Positions 26,471 through 36,307 of a DNA stretch of 64,000 nt are shown in pieces. This DNA is from Flavobacterium filum DSM 17961. Its GTDB lineage: Bacteria > Bacteroidota > Bacteroidia > Flavobacteriales > Flavobacteriaceae. Each line of letters begins with the position of its first letter. Positions within the stretch are counted from its first letter, which is position 1. Location: assembly GCF_000425465.1 (NCBI RefSeq), contig NZ_AUDM01000010.1, positions 1-64,000 of the forward strand. The letters run 5' to 3'. A program made the position numbers and the translations under genes. A model generated the notes under the pieces. The model did no database searches and was not told where the DNA came from. It worked only from the letters and a program-made list of their open reading frames with translations.

Positions 26471-27343
26471 TTAAACATATTGCGAAGAATGAATTTTCAT
26501 TTTATACGTATCCAAGTCAAACGTATCATACATACTCATTACGTGGGTAACCAAATGATTGATGGAAACCGGTTGACCTAATTCAACTTGAGTTAGATTC
26601 GTGTCTTTAATTTCTCTACCATCCACCAAAATTACTAATCCAGAACCGATTGCTTCCATTTTTTTATCCTCTGTGATAAGTAATCCGGTATCTTCTCCTA
26701 AACCTATGCCCAATACTTTTGGGTTACCAACAACTGCTTGAAACAATCTACCAATACGGCCTCGTTGAACAAAATGAGTATCAATAATCACATCATCAAT
26801 TAAACCCAAACCGGATGTAATTTTCACTTCTCCTTTTAATAAAGCCTCGCTACTACTTCCTTGATAAATCATATTGTTAGAAGCTGCGGCTGCACCAGCA
26901 GAAGTTCCGGCATAAATGAAATGATCATTTCTATATTTATCCAATAAAATATCATGGAATTTTGTTCCGCCTAAAATAGAAGATAATCGCAACTGATCGC
27001 CACCTGTGAACATGACTATGTCTGCTGCTTTTAATCGATTTAAAACTTCCTCTTCTGAAGCTTGTTCTCTTCTTTCAATATATAAAACATCAACATTGGT
27101 GGCATTTAAATAACGAAAGGCTTTCGCGTATTCGGGGCCAACTTCACGTGGAATTTTTGAAGCAGTTGTAATCACTTCAATTCTCGATTTTTCTTTATGT
27201 TTGGATTCGTCTATAATTCGTTTTAAAATTCCTGTTTCAAAAAAGTTCATATTCTTTGAAACATCCTGATCAAAACTGGATTCGGTAAAACTGCCTTTAT
27301 CAACCGCTCCACCGATTATAATTAATTTTCCTTTACTTTTCAT
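26471..27343 (-). CDS. cphB: Cyanophycinase
   Basis: This 290-residue protein is an S51-family serine peptidase with the nucleophile in AGTSAGA (Ser148), a GGDQLRL segment (~114-120) and the N-terminal LIIIGGAVDKG strand. Cyanophycinase releases beta-Asp-Arg dipeptides from the storage polymer. It is divergent from cphA and upstream of the isoaspartyl peptidase on the same strand, so the two hydrolases may be co-transcribed. No export signal is visible, consistent with cytoplasmic granules. Confidence 0.92.
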   Translation of the reverse strand: MKSKGKLIIIGGAVDKGSFTESSFDQDVSKNMNFFETGILKRIIDESKHKEKSRIEVITTASKIPREVGPEYAKAFRYLNATNVDVLYIERREQASEEEVLNRLKAADIVMFTGGDQLRLSSILGGTKFHDILLDKYRNDHFIYAGTSAGAAAASNNMIYQGSSSEALLKGEVKITSGLGLIDDVIIDTHFVQRGRIGRLFQAVVGNPKVLGIGLGEDTGLLITEDKKMEAIGSGLVILVDGREIKDTNLTQVELGQPVSINHLVTHVMSMYDTFDLDTYKMKIHSSQYV

Positions 27344-27593
27344 GTGGCAAAAATAACAAAATATGCTATCTAAACTTATCTTTTAACTTGAATTAAAATC
27401 AATAAATTAACCAAAACTGCTACAACTATTCATTTTATTTTATTGAAAATCAACTTTAAAGATGACATAAATTGCGACTTCCTAAATAAAAACAGAAAAA
27501 ATAATAACGCTATTGTTCATACCAAATAAAAAATTATTATTTTTAACAAAATCATTACAGATTTACTAAACTAACTAATTTCAATAAAGATTT

Positions 27594-30218
27594 ATGAAAA
27601 TTTTAAAAATACAAGCCTTGCGTGGCCCTAATATTTGGAGCGTTCAAAGAAAGAAATTAATTCAAATGCGTTTGGATTTAGAGGAAATGGAACAATTTCC
27701 TACCAATAAAATTGAAGGTTTTAGAGAACGAATTGAAGCCATGTTTCCTACCATGATTGAACACCGTTGTTCAGAAGGAACGCGTGGTGGATTTTTTATA
27801 AGAATTGAACGCGGCACTTGGATGGGACATGTTATTGAACATATTGCTCTTGAAATTCAAACCTTAGCCGGAATGGAAACCGGTTTTGGACGCACTAGAG
27901 AAACCAAAACTCCAGGAATTTACAATGTTGTTTTCAGTTATGTGGAAGAAAATGTTGGCCTTTTTGCTGCTGAAAGTTCCGTTAGAATCGCAGAAGCTTT
28001 GATTGCCGGAACGGATTATGATTTAGAAGCCGATATTCAAAAAATGCGTGAGATCAGAGAACGTGTTCGTCTTGGACCTTCTACCGGAAGTATTGTAGAA
28101 GAAGCAGTTGCCAGAGATATTCCTTGGATTCGATTGGGAACCAACTCTTTAGTACAATTGGGTTATGGTGTAAATCAAATGCGATTTCAAGCCACTATTA
28201 CTTGCAAAACCAGTAACATTGCCGTTGATATTGCTTGCGACAAAGAAGAAACCAAACGCATGTTAGAAATGGCATCTATTCCGGTGGCAAGTGGTTCCAT
28301 TTGCGTGGACGAAGAAGATTTAGAACACACCATCAAAAAAATTGGTTATCCTATCGTGATTAAACCATTGGACGGTAACCATGGAAAAGGTGCTTCTATC
28401 AATGTAGTGACTTGGGAAGACGCTGTAGAAGGTTTAGCTCATGCAAAAAAATACAGCCGGAGAGTCATAGTAGAAAAGTTCATCACCGGATTTGATTTTA
28501 GAGTATTGGTGATTGACAATAAATTGGTTGCTGCCGCCAAAAGAGTTCCGGCTCACGTGGTTGGCGATGGTAGTCACTCTATTCAAGCGTTAATTGACAT
28601 CACCAATCAAGACCCAAGAAGAGGCTATGGTCATGAAAATGTGTTAACTGAAATTACTGTGGACAGAGATACGACTGATTTATTAGATAAGTTAGGTTAC
28701 ACATTGGAAACTGTTCCGAAAAAAGATGAAATTGTCTATTTGAAATCAACTGCAAATTTGAGTACAGGTGGTACTTCTGTTGATGTTACCGATATGATGC
28801 ATCCTGAAAATATTTTCTTAGCCGAACGAATTTCCAGAGTAATTGGTTTAGATGTTTGCGGAATCGACATCATGGCAGAAAATTTAACTCAACCGTTAAA
28901 AGAAAACGGAGGTGTGATTTTAGAAGTAAATGCCGCTCCCGGATTTAGAATGCACTTAGCCCCATCTGAAGGTTTGCCAAGAAACGTTGCTGCTCCGGTT
29001 ATCGACATGCTTTATCCACCGGGAAAACCGAGTCGTATTCCAATTATTGCAGTTACGGGTACGAATGGAAAAACGACCACTACCCGATTATTAGCACACA
29101 TTGTGAAAAATAATGGTTTTAGAGTTGGATTTACTACTTCAGATGGAATTTACATCCAAAACCACATGTTGGAAAAAGGAGATACTACCGGTCCTATCAG
29201 TGCGGAGTATATTTTAAAAGATCCAACGGTTGAATTTGCGGTATTAGAAACGGCAAGAGGAGGAATTTTAAGAGCCGGATTAGGATTTAGCCGATGTGAT
29301 ATTGCTATTATTACCAATATTCGGGAAGATCATTTGGGATTAAATGACATTGATACGTTAGACGATTTGGCACGAGTGAAAAGTGTAGTTGTTCGCAGTG
29401 TCAGAAAAGAAGGTTGGGCAATTTTAAATGCAGAAGACGAACAATGTTTAAAAATTGCCAACGATTTAGGTTGTCAAGTGGCTTATTTTGCAATGGATGA
29501 AGAAAATCCGGTGGTCAAAAAATTGAGTAAAGAAGGAAAGATTGTTGCCGTTTTTGAAAATGGTTTCATTACCATCAAAAAAGGAGATTGGAAAATTCGT
29601 GTTGAAAAAGCGTTACACATACCATTGACTTTAGGCGGAAAAGCAAAATTCATGATTCAAAACGTTTTAGCGGCTACTTTGGCTAGTTATTTATATGGTT
29701 TTAAAACGGATGACATTAGCTTATCGTTACAAACTTTTATTCCGAGTGTGGCACAAACACCGGGTAGAATGAATATTTTTGAATTTAAAAAGTTCAAAGT
29801 GATGATTGATTTTGCTCACAATCCGGCGGGTTATTCCGCTATAGAAGATTTGTTGAGCAATATAGAAGCAACTCGAAAAATCGGAATCATTGCCGGAGTG
29901 GGCGATCGAAGAGATGAAGACATTCGCGACTGTGCCGAAATTGCAGCCAGAATGTTTGATCATATTATCATCCGTCAGGAAAAACACTTACGCGGAAGAA
30001 CCGAACAAGAAATTATCGATTTAATTTTAGAAGGAATTCAAAAAGCGAATCGACCTGTAACGTATGAAATCATTACCAAAGAAATTGAAGCGATTAAGCA
30101 CGCCATTAGTATTGCTGAAGAAGGTACATTTATCACCGCTTTAAGTGATGTGGTGACCAATGCAATTGAAATCGTTCAGGAATATTTGGATAAAGAGAAT
30201 GAGGAGAATTTGAGTTGA
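27594..30218 (+). CDS. cphA: Cyanophycin synthetase
   Basis: This 874-residue enzyme polymerises aspartate and arginine into multi-L-arginyl-poly-L-aspartate. It has an N-terminal domain (~1-160), an ATP-grasp domain adding Asp (GNHGKGASINV at ~260) and a Mur-ligase-like domain adding Arg (P-loop GTNGKTTTTR at ~487-497, then DFAHNPAGY at ~740 and GDRRDEDIRD). The length is typical for CphA. The 250-nt region shared with divergent cphB should hold both promoters; it is very AT-rich and I found no certain element for cphA. Confidence 0.95.
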   Translation: MKILKIQALRGPNIWSVQRKKLIQMRLDLEEMEQFPTNKIEGFRERIEAMFPTMIEHRCSEGTRGGFFIRIERGTWMGHVIEHIALEIQTLAGMETGFGRTRETKTPGIYNVVFSYVEENVGLFAAESSVRIAEALIAGTDYDLEADIQKMREIRERVRLGPSTGSIVEEAVARDIPWIRLGTNSLVQLGYGVNQMRFQATITCKTSNIAVDIACDKEETKRMLEMASIPVASGSICVDEEDLEHTIKKIGYPIVIKPLDGNHGKGASINVVTWEDAVEGLAHAKKYSRRVIVEKFITGFDFRVLVIDNKLVAAAKRVPAHVVGDGSHSIQALIDITNQDPRRGYGHENVLTEITVDRDTTDLLDKLGYTLETVPKKDEIVYLKSTANLSTGGTSVDVTDMMHPENIFLAERISRVIGLDVCGIDIMAENLTQPLKENGGVILEVNAAPGFRMHLAPSEGLPRNVAAPVIDMLYPPGKPSRIPIIAVTGTNGKTTTTRLLAHIVKNNGFRVGFTTSDGIYIQNHMLEKGDTTGPISAEYILKDPTVEFAVLETARGGILRAGLGFSRCDIAIITNIREDHLGLNDIDTLDDLARVKSVVVRSVRKEGWAILNAEDEQCLKIANDLGCQVAYFAMDEENPVVKKLSKEGKIVAVFENGFITIKKGDWKIRVEKALHIPLTLGGKAKFMIQNVLAATLASYLYGFKTDDISLSLQTFIPSVAQTPGRMNIFEFKKFKVMIDFAHNPAGYSAIEDLLSNIEATRKIGIIAGVGDRRDEDIRDCAEIAARMFDHIIIRQEKHLRGRTEQEIIDLILEGIQKANRPVTYEIITKEIEAIKHAISIAEEGTFITALSDVVTNAIEIVQEYLDKENEENLS

Positions 30219-30252
30219 TTTGGAATGAAACTTTGAATATGTTTAAATCAAA

Positions 30253-30290
30253 AAAAATCCAAAATTAATAAATCTTAATTTTGGATTTTT
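30253..30290. terminator. Bidirectional terminator between cphA and the secreted protein gene
   Basis: A perfect 15-bp or longer stem (aaaatccaaaattaa / ttaattttggatttt) with a 6-nt loop and A/T tracts lies between the convergent genes. Confidence 0.85.
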
Positions 30291-30304
30291 TATTTTCTGA
30301 ATTA

Positions 30305-31573
30305 TTAAGTCTTCTGCTTCTTCTTCTTCGCTGCCGGAAACAAAACGTTATTTAATATTAACCGATAACCTGGTGAATTGGGATGTAAATCCAAAACGGT
30401 TGGAGCATCACCTACTAAATGCTGATAATCTTCAGGATCGTGACCACCGAAAAAGGTAAACATTCCTTTTCCTTTGGTGCCGTGAATGTATCTGGCTTCA
30501 CCATTATAGCGGTTTTCGCCCATGACTAATACATGTGATTTGACTAATTCACTATCAAAAGCGGTAGTTTGTCCCATAAAACCTTTTACCAATTGCGTAT
30601 GGTTTTGACATAACATAGTGGGAATTGGGTCCCATTTGGCAGAATATTCCATTAACGTGAAATAATCTTTCTCCATCGGCATTTTGCGTTTAGTAGTCAT
30701 GTCGATATCAGAGAATTCATAAACTGTTGGACTTCTCTCCAAAATAAAATCACGGAAGGCAAATGTTTTTGAATAATCAATTTTGGATTGATAATTGGCT
30801 TCGCTTTCGTCACCATCAAACATTGGTTCACAAATATCTACCCCTTCTGCGGAGAGAGCAATGTCAAAACTATCGGTGGCCGAACACATGGCAAACATAA
30901 ATCCGCCACCCACAACAAAATCACGAATCTTTTTGGCAACGGCTAATTTTGCTTCTGACACTTTTGTATAGCCTAATTTGGCAGCCAACGCTTCGGCATC
31001 TCTTTTTTGTTCAATATACCAAGGAGCATTTCGATACGCTCCAAAAAATTTTCCATATTGACCTGAAAAATCTTCATGGTGAAGATGCAACCAATCATAT
31101 AAAAGTAATTGGTCTGTTAATACTTCTTCGTCATAAACCGCTTTAAACGGAATTTCAGCATAGGTTAAAACCAACGTCACGGCATCATCCCATGGCTGTT
31201 TGCCTTTTGGAGTATAAACGGCAATTTTTGGTGCTTTTTCCAAGACAACTGATTCCATGTTTTGCGATGGACTACTGATTTCCTCCAAAATTTGATTAGC
31301 TTGACTATTGGACAAAAGCTCAAAAGAAACCCCTCGAATCTGACATTCTTTTCTGATTTCAGGAGCATCGGGCAATAAAAATGAACCCCCTCGATAATTG
31401 AGCAACCAACTAGCTTTATAATCATTTTCTAAAGCCCAATAGGTTATTCCATAGGCTTTGAGATGATTTTGTTGGGTGCTTTCATCCATCGGTAAAAGAA
31501 TAAAATTAGCTTTTACCGTAAAGGAGATCAAAAATAGAAATACGTAAAAAATTGTCTTTTTCAAAGTTGGCAA
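30305..31573 (-). CDS. Exported protein of unknown function, possible GATase1-like fold
   Basis: This 422-residue protein has a signal peptide (MPTLKKTIFYVFLFLISFTVKA). The middle has a segment VVGGGFMFAMCSATDSFDIAL resembling the nucleophile elbow of class I amidotransferase-like folds, preceded by strands such as KIAVYTPKG. From memory, related Bacteroidota proteins are labelled asparagine synthetase B, but no glutaminase or synthetase domain of true AsnB is visible, so I do not adopt that name. The C-terminus is Lys-rich (AAKKKKQKT). It lies convergent with cphA; whether it is linked to cyanophycin use is unknown. Confidence 0.6.
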   Translation of the reverse strand: MPTLKKTIFYVFLFLISFTVKANFILLPMDESTQQNHLKAYGITYWALENDYKASWLLNYRGGSFLLPDAPEIRKECQIRGVSFELLSNSQANQILEEISSPSQNMESVVLEKAPKIAVYTPKGKQPWDDAVTLVLTYAEIPFKAVYDEEVLTDQLLLYDWLHLHHEDFSGQYGKFFGAYRNAPWYIEQKRDAEALAAKLGYTKVSEAKLAVAKKIRDFVVGGGFMFAMCSATDSFDIALSAEGVDICEPMFDGDESEANYQSKIDYSKTFAFRDFILERSPTVYEFSDIDMTTKRKMPMEKDYFTLMEYSAKWDPIPTMLCQNHTQLVKGFMGQTTAFDSELVKSHVLVMGENRYNGEARYIHGTKGKGMFTFFGGHDPEDYQHLVGDAPTVLDLHPNSPGYRLILNNVLFPAAKKKKQKT

Positions 31574-31645
31574 ATTTTTTAGTTGAAAAAAAGTTGTTAT
31601 GCCAAAGATAAACGATTTTTTGTGAAGAAAATGATAAAAATTATT

Positions 31646-31694
31646 ACCCTACAAGTCATATGTGCATCAAAAAATCAACTATGACTTATAGGGT
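31646..31694 (-). terminator. Probable terminator of dnaB
   Basis: Arms accctacaagtcata and tatgacttatagggt form a 15-bp stem (one wobble) with a 19-nt loop, followed on the minus strand by a weak T-tract. It lies 15 nt past the dnaB stop codon. Confidence 0.55.
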
Positions 31695-31708
31695 GAGAAA
31701 ATTAAATT

Positions 31709-34282
31709 TTAAAACGGAACGTCAGAATCGTCATCTTCCGCATTCATGTTGCTACCAAACGCTTCATTTGGAGATGGAAGGTTTTTAGTGATAAACGGTG
31801 TGTCATCCATATTCATTCGAGAAGGCAAATCACTATATCCGCTGGAAAAGTCGTCAAGATTGTCGAATTTACCGAGATTTCCAATGAATTTCAAACGAAC
31901 GTTTTCAAGTCCGCCATTTCTATGTTTAGCGATAATAAATTCTGCTTGACCTTCGGTTGGAGAGCGTTCATCATCATCCCATTCGTCAATTTTGTAATAT
32001 TCCGGACGATAAATAAACGATACGATATCGGCATCTTGCTCAATAGCTCCCGATTCACGAAGGTCAGAAAGCAATGGACGCTTGCTGGAACCACGTGTTT
32101 CAACCGCACGAGAAAGCTGAGACAAAGCAATAACCGGAATATTCAATTCTTTAGCCAAAGCTTTGAGGTTTCTGGAAATGGTAGAAATTTCTTGTTCACG
32201 GTTTCCGCCACCTTTTCCACCGCCGCCGGCAGTCATCAATTGAAGATAATCGACAATGATAAGTTTGATCCCGTGTTGTGATGACAAACGTCGAGCTTTT
32301 GCACGTAAATCAAAAATCGACAAGGAAGGTGTATCATCAATATAAAGGGGGGCTTTTTCGAGGTTTTTTACTTTTACACTCAATTGTTCCCATTCGTGTT
32401 TTTCTAATTTACCGGTACGTAATTTTTCAGAGGACAATCCTGTTTCAGAGGAAATCAAACGCGTAATCAACTGAACGGAAGACATCTCCAACGAGAAAAC
32501 GGCAACAGGCTGATGGAAGTCGATAGCCATGTTTCTAGCCATGGAAAGGACGAAGGCTGTATTGTGCGTAACGGTCATGTCCTCAAGTAAAAACAATCTG
32601 TTCCCATCAATTTCAAATCCATAATAATCATCAATACAATCTAATTCTACTTTTATTCCGGTAACTTTCCAATCTACTTTAGCTTTCCATTCTCTTGCTT
32701 TTTTCCGTTCGATTTTTGTTGGAATTTCAGAAATGTTTCCAAAAATTCTCAATCTGAATGCTTCTCCTTCAAAACCAGTAGATTTAATAGATGTTTTTTT
32801 CTTCTTTAATGAAGTTCTGTATCCTAATGAATCACATAAAAACTTTATTTGTTGTGCTAATTTTTCATCTTTTTGAACAATTTCAAAACAATTAAATTCA
32901 GCGGTATAATAACCGTCAGCATCAATAATTCCGGCTAACAGCTCTAATCTGTTTTGTTTTGAATTGATGAGATACGAATGAGGAATATGCTTATTTTGAA
33001 TGACATTCAACTTTCGTAATTCCGTTTGAATACAAGTCGAAAATTCTTCAGATGTGTGTTTGTTTCTATTGACAATACCGTAACCTTTGGTTTTATCTGT
33101 TTGCTCATACACCACCAATTCAGATTCTAAACGATTGGCATAATCTTCTAAATAATCAATAACTTCGGCATCAATATTTGTAATTCTTTGACTGTAAGCA
33201 TGTCCATCTCCAAGCCACAAACCTAAATAATAGGGTTCTAAAGAAACTGGTTTTTCTGAAAAATCAACAGCAACTTTATATCCTTTATAATTTGATTTGA
33301 ATTTTTCTGATTTGGTTAAATACTCTTTAACAGTGATGTTCAACACATCTCCCTTTTTATGTCCACCTTCGTTTCTACTTCGTTTTAATGACAAAATATG
33401 GCTTTCATTTACGCGATACGAAATGGCTTTATTTTGATGAATCCAATACATTTTTTCTCTACCTCTGGCAATCGATTTAACCATTCTTGGGGTAGAGTCA
33501 TCTCCCATGAGTAATTCTCCCGGGCAAATATCTTCAACTTTCTTCAAGGTACCATCAAACATCAACACGTTTGTTCCTTTACCTAAACATTTCCCCATCC
33601 CGGGCCTAGCGGCAATAATAATCAAATCACTAGGTTGCCAACCGGAAGTTACTTTGTCTAATTTTTCAAAACCGGTAGCAACTCCACTCAATCCTTCTTT
33701 GTTGGCAATTTCTTCGATTCGCTTTTTAGCTTGGATAACTAAACTTTGAGCGGTTTCTGAACTCCGTTTAATGTTTCCTTGCGTTACTTCATATAATTTA
33801 GATTCGGCTTTGTCAAGTAAATCAAATACATCTGTGGTTTCATCATACGATTCTTCAATAATTTCTGAGGAAATTTTGATTAAACTACGCTGAATAAACT
33901 TTTGCAGAATAATTCTGGAGTGAAATTCGATGTGAGCAGAAGAAGATATTTTTTGTGTAAGCTGAATCAAATAAAAGTCACCACCTACTATATCTAATTT
34001 GGCATTCTTTTTTAATTGTGCTGAAACCGTCAATAAATCAATTGGTTGCGTATCCGTAAACAACTGCACGATTGCTTCAAAAATATGTTTGTGGGCTTCT
34101 TTATAAAAAGCATCCGGTTGAAGAATATCAATTACCTCATCAACACCTTTTTTATCAATCATCATGGCACCCAATACCGCTTCTTCTAAATCAAGAGCCT
34201 GCGGAGGAAGTTTGCCTTTCTCAAGATTGATTATCGTAGTTTTATCTACTTTTATAGGGTTAATGTTTCGTAAATTTTCCAT
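31709..34282 (-). CDS. dnaB: Replicative DNA helicase DnaB containing an in-frame intein
   Basis: The frame encodes 857 residues. Removing residues 232-574 leaves a 514-residue DnaB of normal length. The N-extein has the DnaB N-terminal domain (PPQALDLEEAVLGAMM) and the start of the RecA-fold ATPase up to RPGMGK (Lys231). The C-extein resumes with Thr575 (TAFVLSMARNMA), restoring Walker A as GMGKT, then LFSLEM-type 'VFSLEMSSVQL', 'IIVDYLQLM' and 'LSQLSRAVETR'. DnaB unwinds the replication fork. Without splicing the P-loop is split, so splicing should be essential. There is no stop codon or frameshift. Confidence 0.96.
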   Translation of the reverse strand: MENLRNINPIKVDKTTIINLEKGKLPPQALDLEEAVLGAMMIDKKGVDEVIDILQPDAFYKEAHKHIFEAIVQLFTDTQPIDLLTVSAQLKKNAKLDIVGGDFYLIQLTQKISSSAHIEFHSRIILQKFIQRSLIKISSEIIEESYDETTDVFDLLDKAESKLYEVTQGNIKRSSETAQSLVIQAKKRIEEIANKEGLSGVATGFEKLDKVTSGWQPSDLIIIAARPGMGKCLGKGTNVLMFDGTLKKVEDICPGELLMGDDSTPRMVKSIARGREKMYWIHQNKAISYRVNESHILSLKRSRNEGGHKKGDVLNITVKEYLTKSEKFKSNYKGYKVAVDFSEKPVSLEPYYLGLWLGDGHAYSQRITNIDAEVIDYLEDYANRLESELVVYEQTDKTKGYGIVNRNKHTSEEFSTCIQTELRKLNVIQNKHIPHSYLINSKQNRLELLAGIIDADGYYTAEFNCFEIVQKDEKLAQQIKFLCDSLGYRTSLKKKKTSIKSTGFEGEAFRLRIFGNISEIPTKIERKKAREWKAKVDWKVTGIKVELDCIDDYYGFEIDGNRLFLLEDMTVTHNTAFVLSMARNMAIDFHQPVAVFSLEMSSVQLITRLISSETGLSSEKLRTGKLEKHEWEQLSVKVKNLEKAPLYIDDTPSLSIFDLRAKARRLSSQHGIKLIIVDYLQLMTAGGGGKGGGNREQEISTISRNLKALAKELNIPVIALSQLSRAVETRGSSKRPLLSDLRESGAIEQDADIVSFIYRPEYYKIDEWDDDERSPTEGQAEFIIAKHRNGGLENVRLKFIGNLGKFDNLDDFSSGYSDLPSRMNMDDTPFITKNLPSPNEAFGSNMNAEDDDSDVPF
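32561..33589 (-). mobile_element. DnaB intein with LAGLIDADG homing endonuclease
   Basis: This 343-residue intein begins at Cys232 (CLGKGTNVLMFDGTLKKVED, block A) and ends His573-Asn574 before Thr575 (block F/G: YYGFEIDGNRLFLLEDMTVTHN). Block B is seen as NESHILSL. The two dodecapeptide motifs LGLWLGDG (~353-360) and LAGIIDADGYY (~449-459) mark a DOD-family homing endonuclease. The insertion point lies between Lys and Thr of the Walker A motif, a recurrent intein site in helicases and other P-loop ATPases. All splice-junction residues look intact, so splicing is expected. Endonuclease activity is plausible because both acidic motifs are kept. Confidence 0.95.
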
Positions 34283-34370
34283 TTGGCTAAAATAACTAAT
34301 CTCTTAATTAAAAACGTCATCTACTTATGAAGTCAAAGTGTTAACAACATTTTATTTTTTGTTGATAACA

Positions 34371-34402
34371 CAAAAAAATCCGAAGTGTAAAGGCTTCGGA
34401 TT
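34371..34402 (-). terminator. Terminator of accA
   Basis: The stem aatccgaag / cttcggatt with an 8-nt loop is followed on the minus strand by seven T. It lies 20 nt past the accA stop codon. Confidence 0.85.
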
Positions 34403-34422
34403 AGGTTTTGAAACTGTAAGAA

Positions 34423-35376
34423 TTACTCCTTAAACTCGCCCATTTTGCTGTATTTATCCATCCTTTGAGCCACTAACTCAGTTGTTGATAAGTCTTTTAA
34501 TTCGTTATATCCTTTGATGATATATTGTTCAACTGTTTTAAAAGTGATTTCTCTGTCATAATGAGCTCCACCCAATGGTTCAGGAATAATTTCATCAATT
34601 AATTTTTGTTTTTTCATGTCATACGAAGTAAGTTTAAGAGCTTCAGCTGCTTGCTCTTTATATTCCCAACTTCTCCATAAGATGGAAGAACATGATTCCG
34701 GTGAAATTACTGAATACCAAGTGTTTTCTAACATATATACTCTATCGCCTACTCCAATTCCTAATGCACCACCAGAAGCACCTTCGCCAACAATTACTGT
34801 GATGATTGGTGTTTTTAGACGCAACATTTCAAAAATATTACGAGCAATGGCTTCTCCCTGACCTCTTTCTTCCGCTTCTAAACCGGGATAAGCACCGGGA
34901 GTGTCTACTAAAGTTACAACCGGAATTCCAAACTTTTCAGCCATTTTCATCAAACGAAGAGCTTTTCTGTATCCTTCAGGATTAGCCATTCCGAAATTCC
35001 TGAATTGACGGGTTTTGGTATTGAATCCTTTTTGTTGACCAACAATCATGAATGACTGACCTCCAATTTTACCTAAACCACCTACCATTGCTTTGTCATC
35101 CTTAAAACTTCTGTCTCCAAAAAGTTCTAAAAATGTACCGCCACACAACGCTCGGATGTGATCCATGGTATAAGGTCTGCTTGGATGACGAGAAAGTTGA
35201 ACACGTTGCCAAGCCGTTAAATTCTTGTATATTTTTTTCTTAGTTTCTTCTAATTTCTTTTCAATTTGTTTGCACGTAGCCGTAACATCAACATTAGATT
35301 CCTCACCAATTATTTGGCACTTGTCAAGCTGATCTTCCAATTCTTTGATTGGTAATTCAAAATCTAAATATTCCAT
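34423..35376 (-). CDS. accA: Acetyl-CoA carboxylase carboxyltransferase subunit alpha
   Basis: At 317 residues it is the normal AccA length. Conserved segments include [16 protein letters not shown], '[40 protein letters not shown]' region, and [16 protein letters not shown]. With AccD it transfers the carboxyl group from biotin to acetyl-CoA in the first step of fatty acid synthesis. accD is not in the window. The EamA-type gene lies 43 nt upstream on the same strand. Confidence 0.96.
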   Translation of the reverse strand: MEYLDFELPIKELEDQLDKCQIIGEESNVDVTATCKQIEKKLEETKKKIYKNLTAWQRVQLSRHPSRPYTMDHIRALCGGTFLELFGDRSFKDDKAMVGGLGKIGGQSFMIVGQQKGFNTKTRQFRNFGMANPEGYRKALRLMKMAEKFGIPVVTLVDTPGAYPGLEAEERGQGEAIARNIFEMLRLKTPIITVIVGEGASGGALGIGVGDRVYMLENTWYSVISPESCSSILWRSWEYKEQAAEALKLTSYDMKKQKLIDEIIPEPLGGAHYDREITFKTVEQYIIKGYNELKDLSTTELVAQRMDKYSKMGEFKE

Positions 35377-35419
35377 ATAAAAAAGGTTTTATTCAAGTTT
35401 GGACAGCAAATATAAAAAA

Positions 35420-36307
35420 TTAATCCCTTTTATTCTTCAATCGAAATTTAATTAAACCATTTACGATGACCGTAAATAATATTAATAAAGCTCCAAAATA
35501 AAATTCGGGACTCATTTTTTCTTTGTCTTTAAAAATTAATATCGCTAGTATGATTCCGTAAATCGGTTCTAAATTGATGGTTAACATTACCGTATAAGGA
35601 CTGATGAATTTCATTACTTCAACTGAAGCAATAAAAGCATACGCGGTACAAATCGAACTCAAAATCAGAAGATAAACCCAATCCATTGGTTGTAATGTGA
35701 AAAAATCTGCAGTAAAACTTTGTGTAAATAGTAAGTAGATCGAGAAAAATAATACACCACCAAAAAGCTCATAAAATGAAATAACAGACGGACTATACAT
35801 TTTGGCAAACTTACTATTCATAACCGAAAATAAAGCAGATAAAAAAGCTGAAATTAGGGCTAAAATTATTCCCAAATAAAAATTTCCTTCCACTTTAAAA
35901 ATGATATACAGGCCAAATATCACAATGAGTCCAAAAAAAACTTCATACCAAATGATTTTCCTTTTGTGTAAAATGGGTTCTAAAAAAGAGGCAAAAAAAG
36001 CTCCGGTTGACAAACAAGCTAATGTAACAGATACATTGGAAACTTTAATGGCTTTAAAAAATGTGAGCCAATGTAAAGCGATGACCAATCCCAAAAGAAA
36101 AAAATAAAACATCACTTTTCTTGGGACTACAACATTAATTTTTTTATAAAAGATAAAAATAGCAATAAAAAAAACAGCCATTGTCATTCTAAACCAAACC
36201 AAAGGCAGTGCATCAATGGAAATCAACTCACCAAGAATGGCTGTAAACCCCCAAATGAAGACAATAAAATGAAGTTGTAAGTAGCTTTTTAGGTTATCGT
36301 TTTGCAT
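35420..36307 (-). CDS. EamA/DMT-superfamily transporter
   Basis: This 295-residue protein has about ten predicted membrane helices arranged as two EamA repeats (FIVFIWGFTAILGELISIDALPLVW region at the start; SPYTVMLTINLEPIYGIILA near the C-terminus). Substrates of this family are metabolites or amino acids and cannot be predicted here. Its start overlaps the end of the LptF/G-type gene by 14 nt, indicating co-transcription. Confidence 0.85.
   Translation of the reverse strand: MQNDNLKSYLQLHFIVFIWGFTAILGELISIDALPLVWFRMTMAVFFIAIFIFYKKINVVVPRKVMFYFFLLGLVIALHWLTFFKAIKVSNVSVTLACLSTGAFFASFLEPILHKRKIIWYEVFFGLIVIFGLYIIFKVEGNFYLGIILALISAFLSALFSVMNSKFAKMYSPSVISFYELFGGVLFFSIYLLFTQSFTADFFTLQPMDWVYLLILSSICTAYAFIASVEVMKFISPYTVMLTINLEPIYGIILAILIFKDKEKMSPEFYFGALLILFTVIVNGLIKFRLKNKRD

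Noticed and set aside
30305..31573. Calling this gene asparagine synthetase B
   Set aside because: It has a signal peptide and lacks the N-terminal Cys glutaminase and ATP-pyrophosphatase motifs of AsnB; the name would mislead.
31709..34282. dnaB considered as disrupted or pseudogenised because of the extra ~340 residues
   Set aside because: The insert is in frame, has intact intein splice blocks and homing endonuclease motifs, and removal gives a normal 514-residue DnaB.
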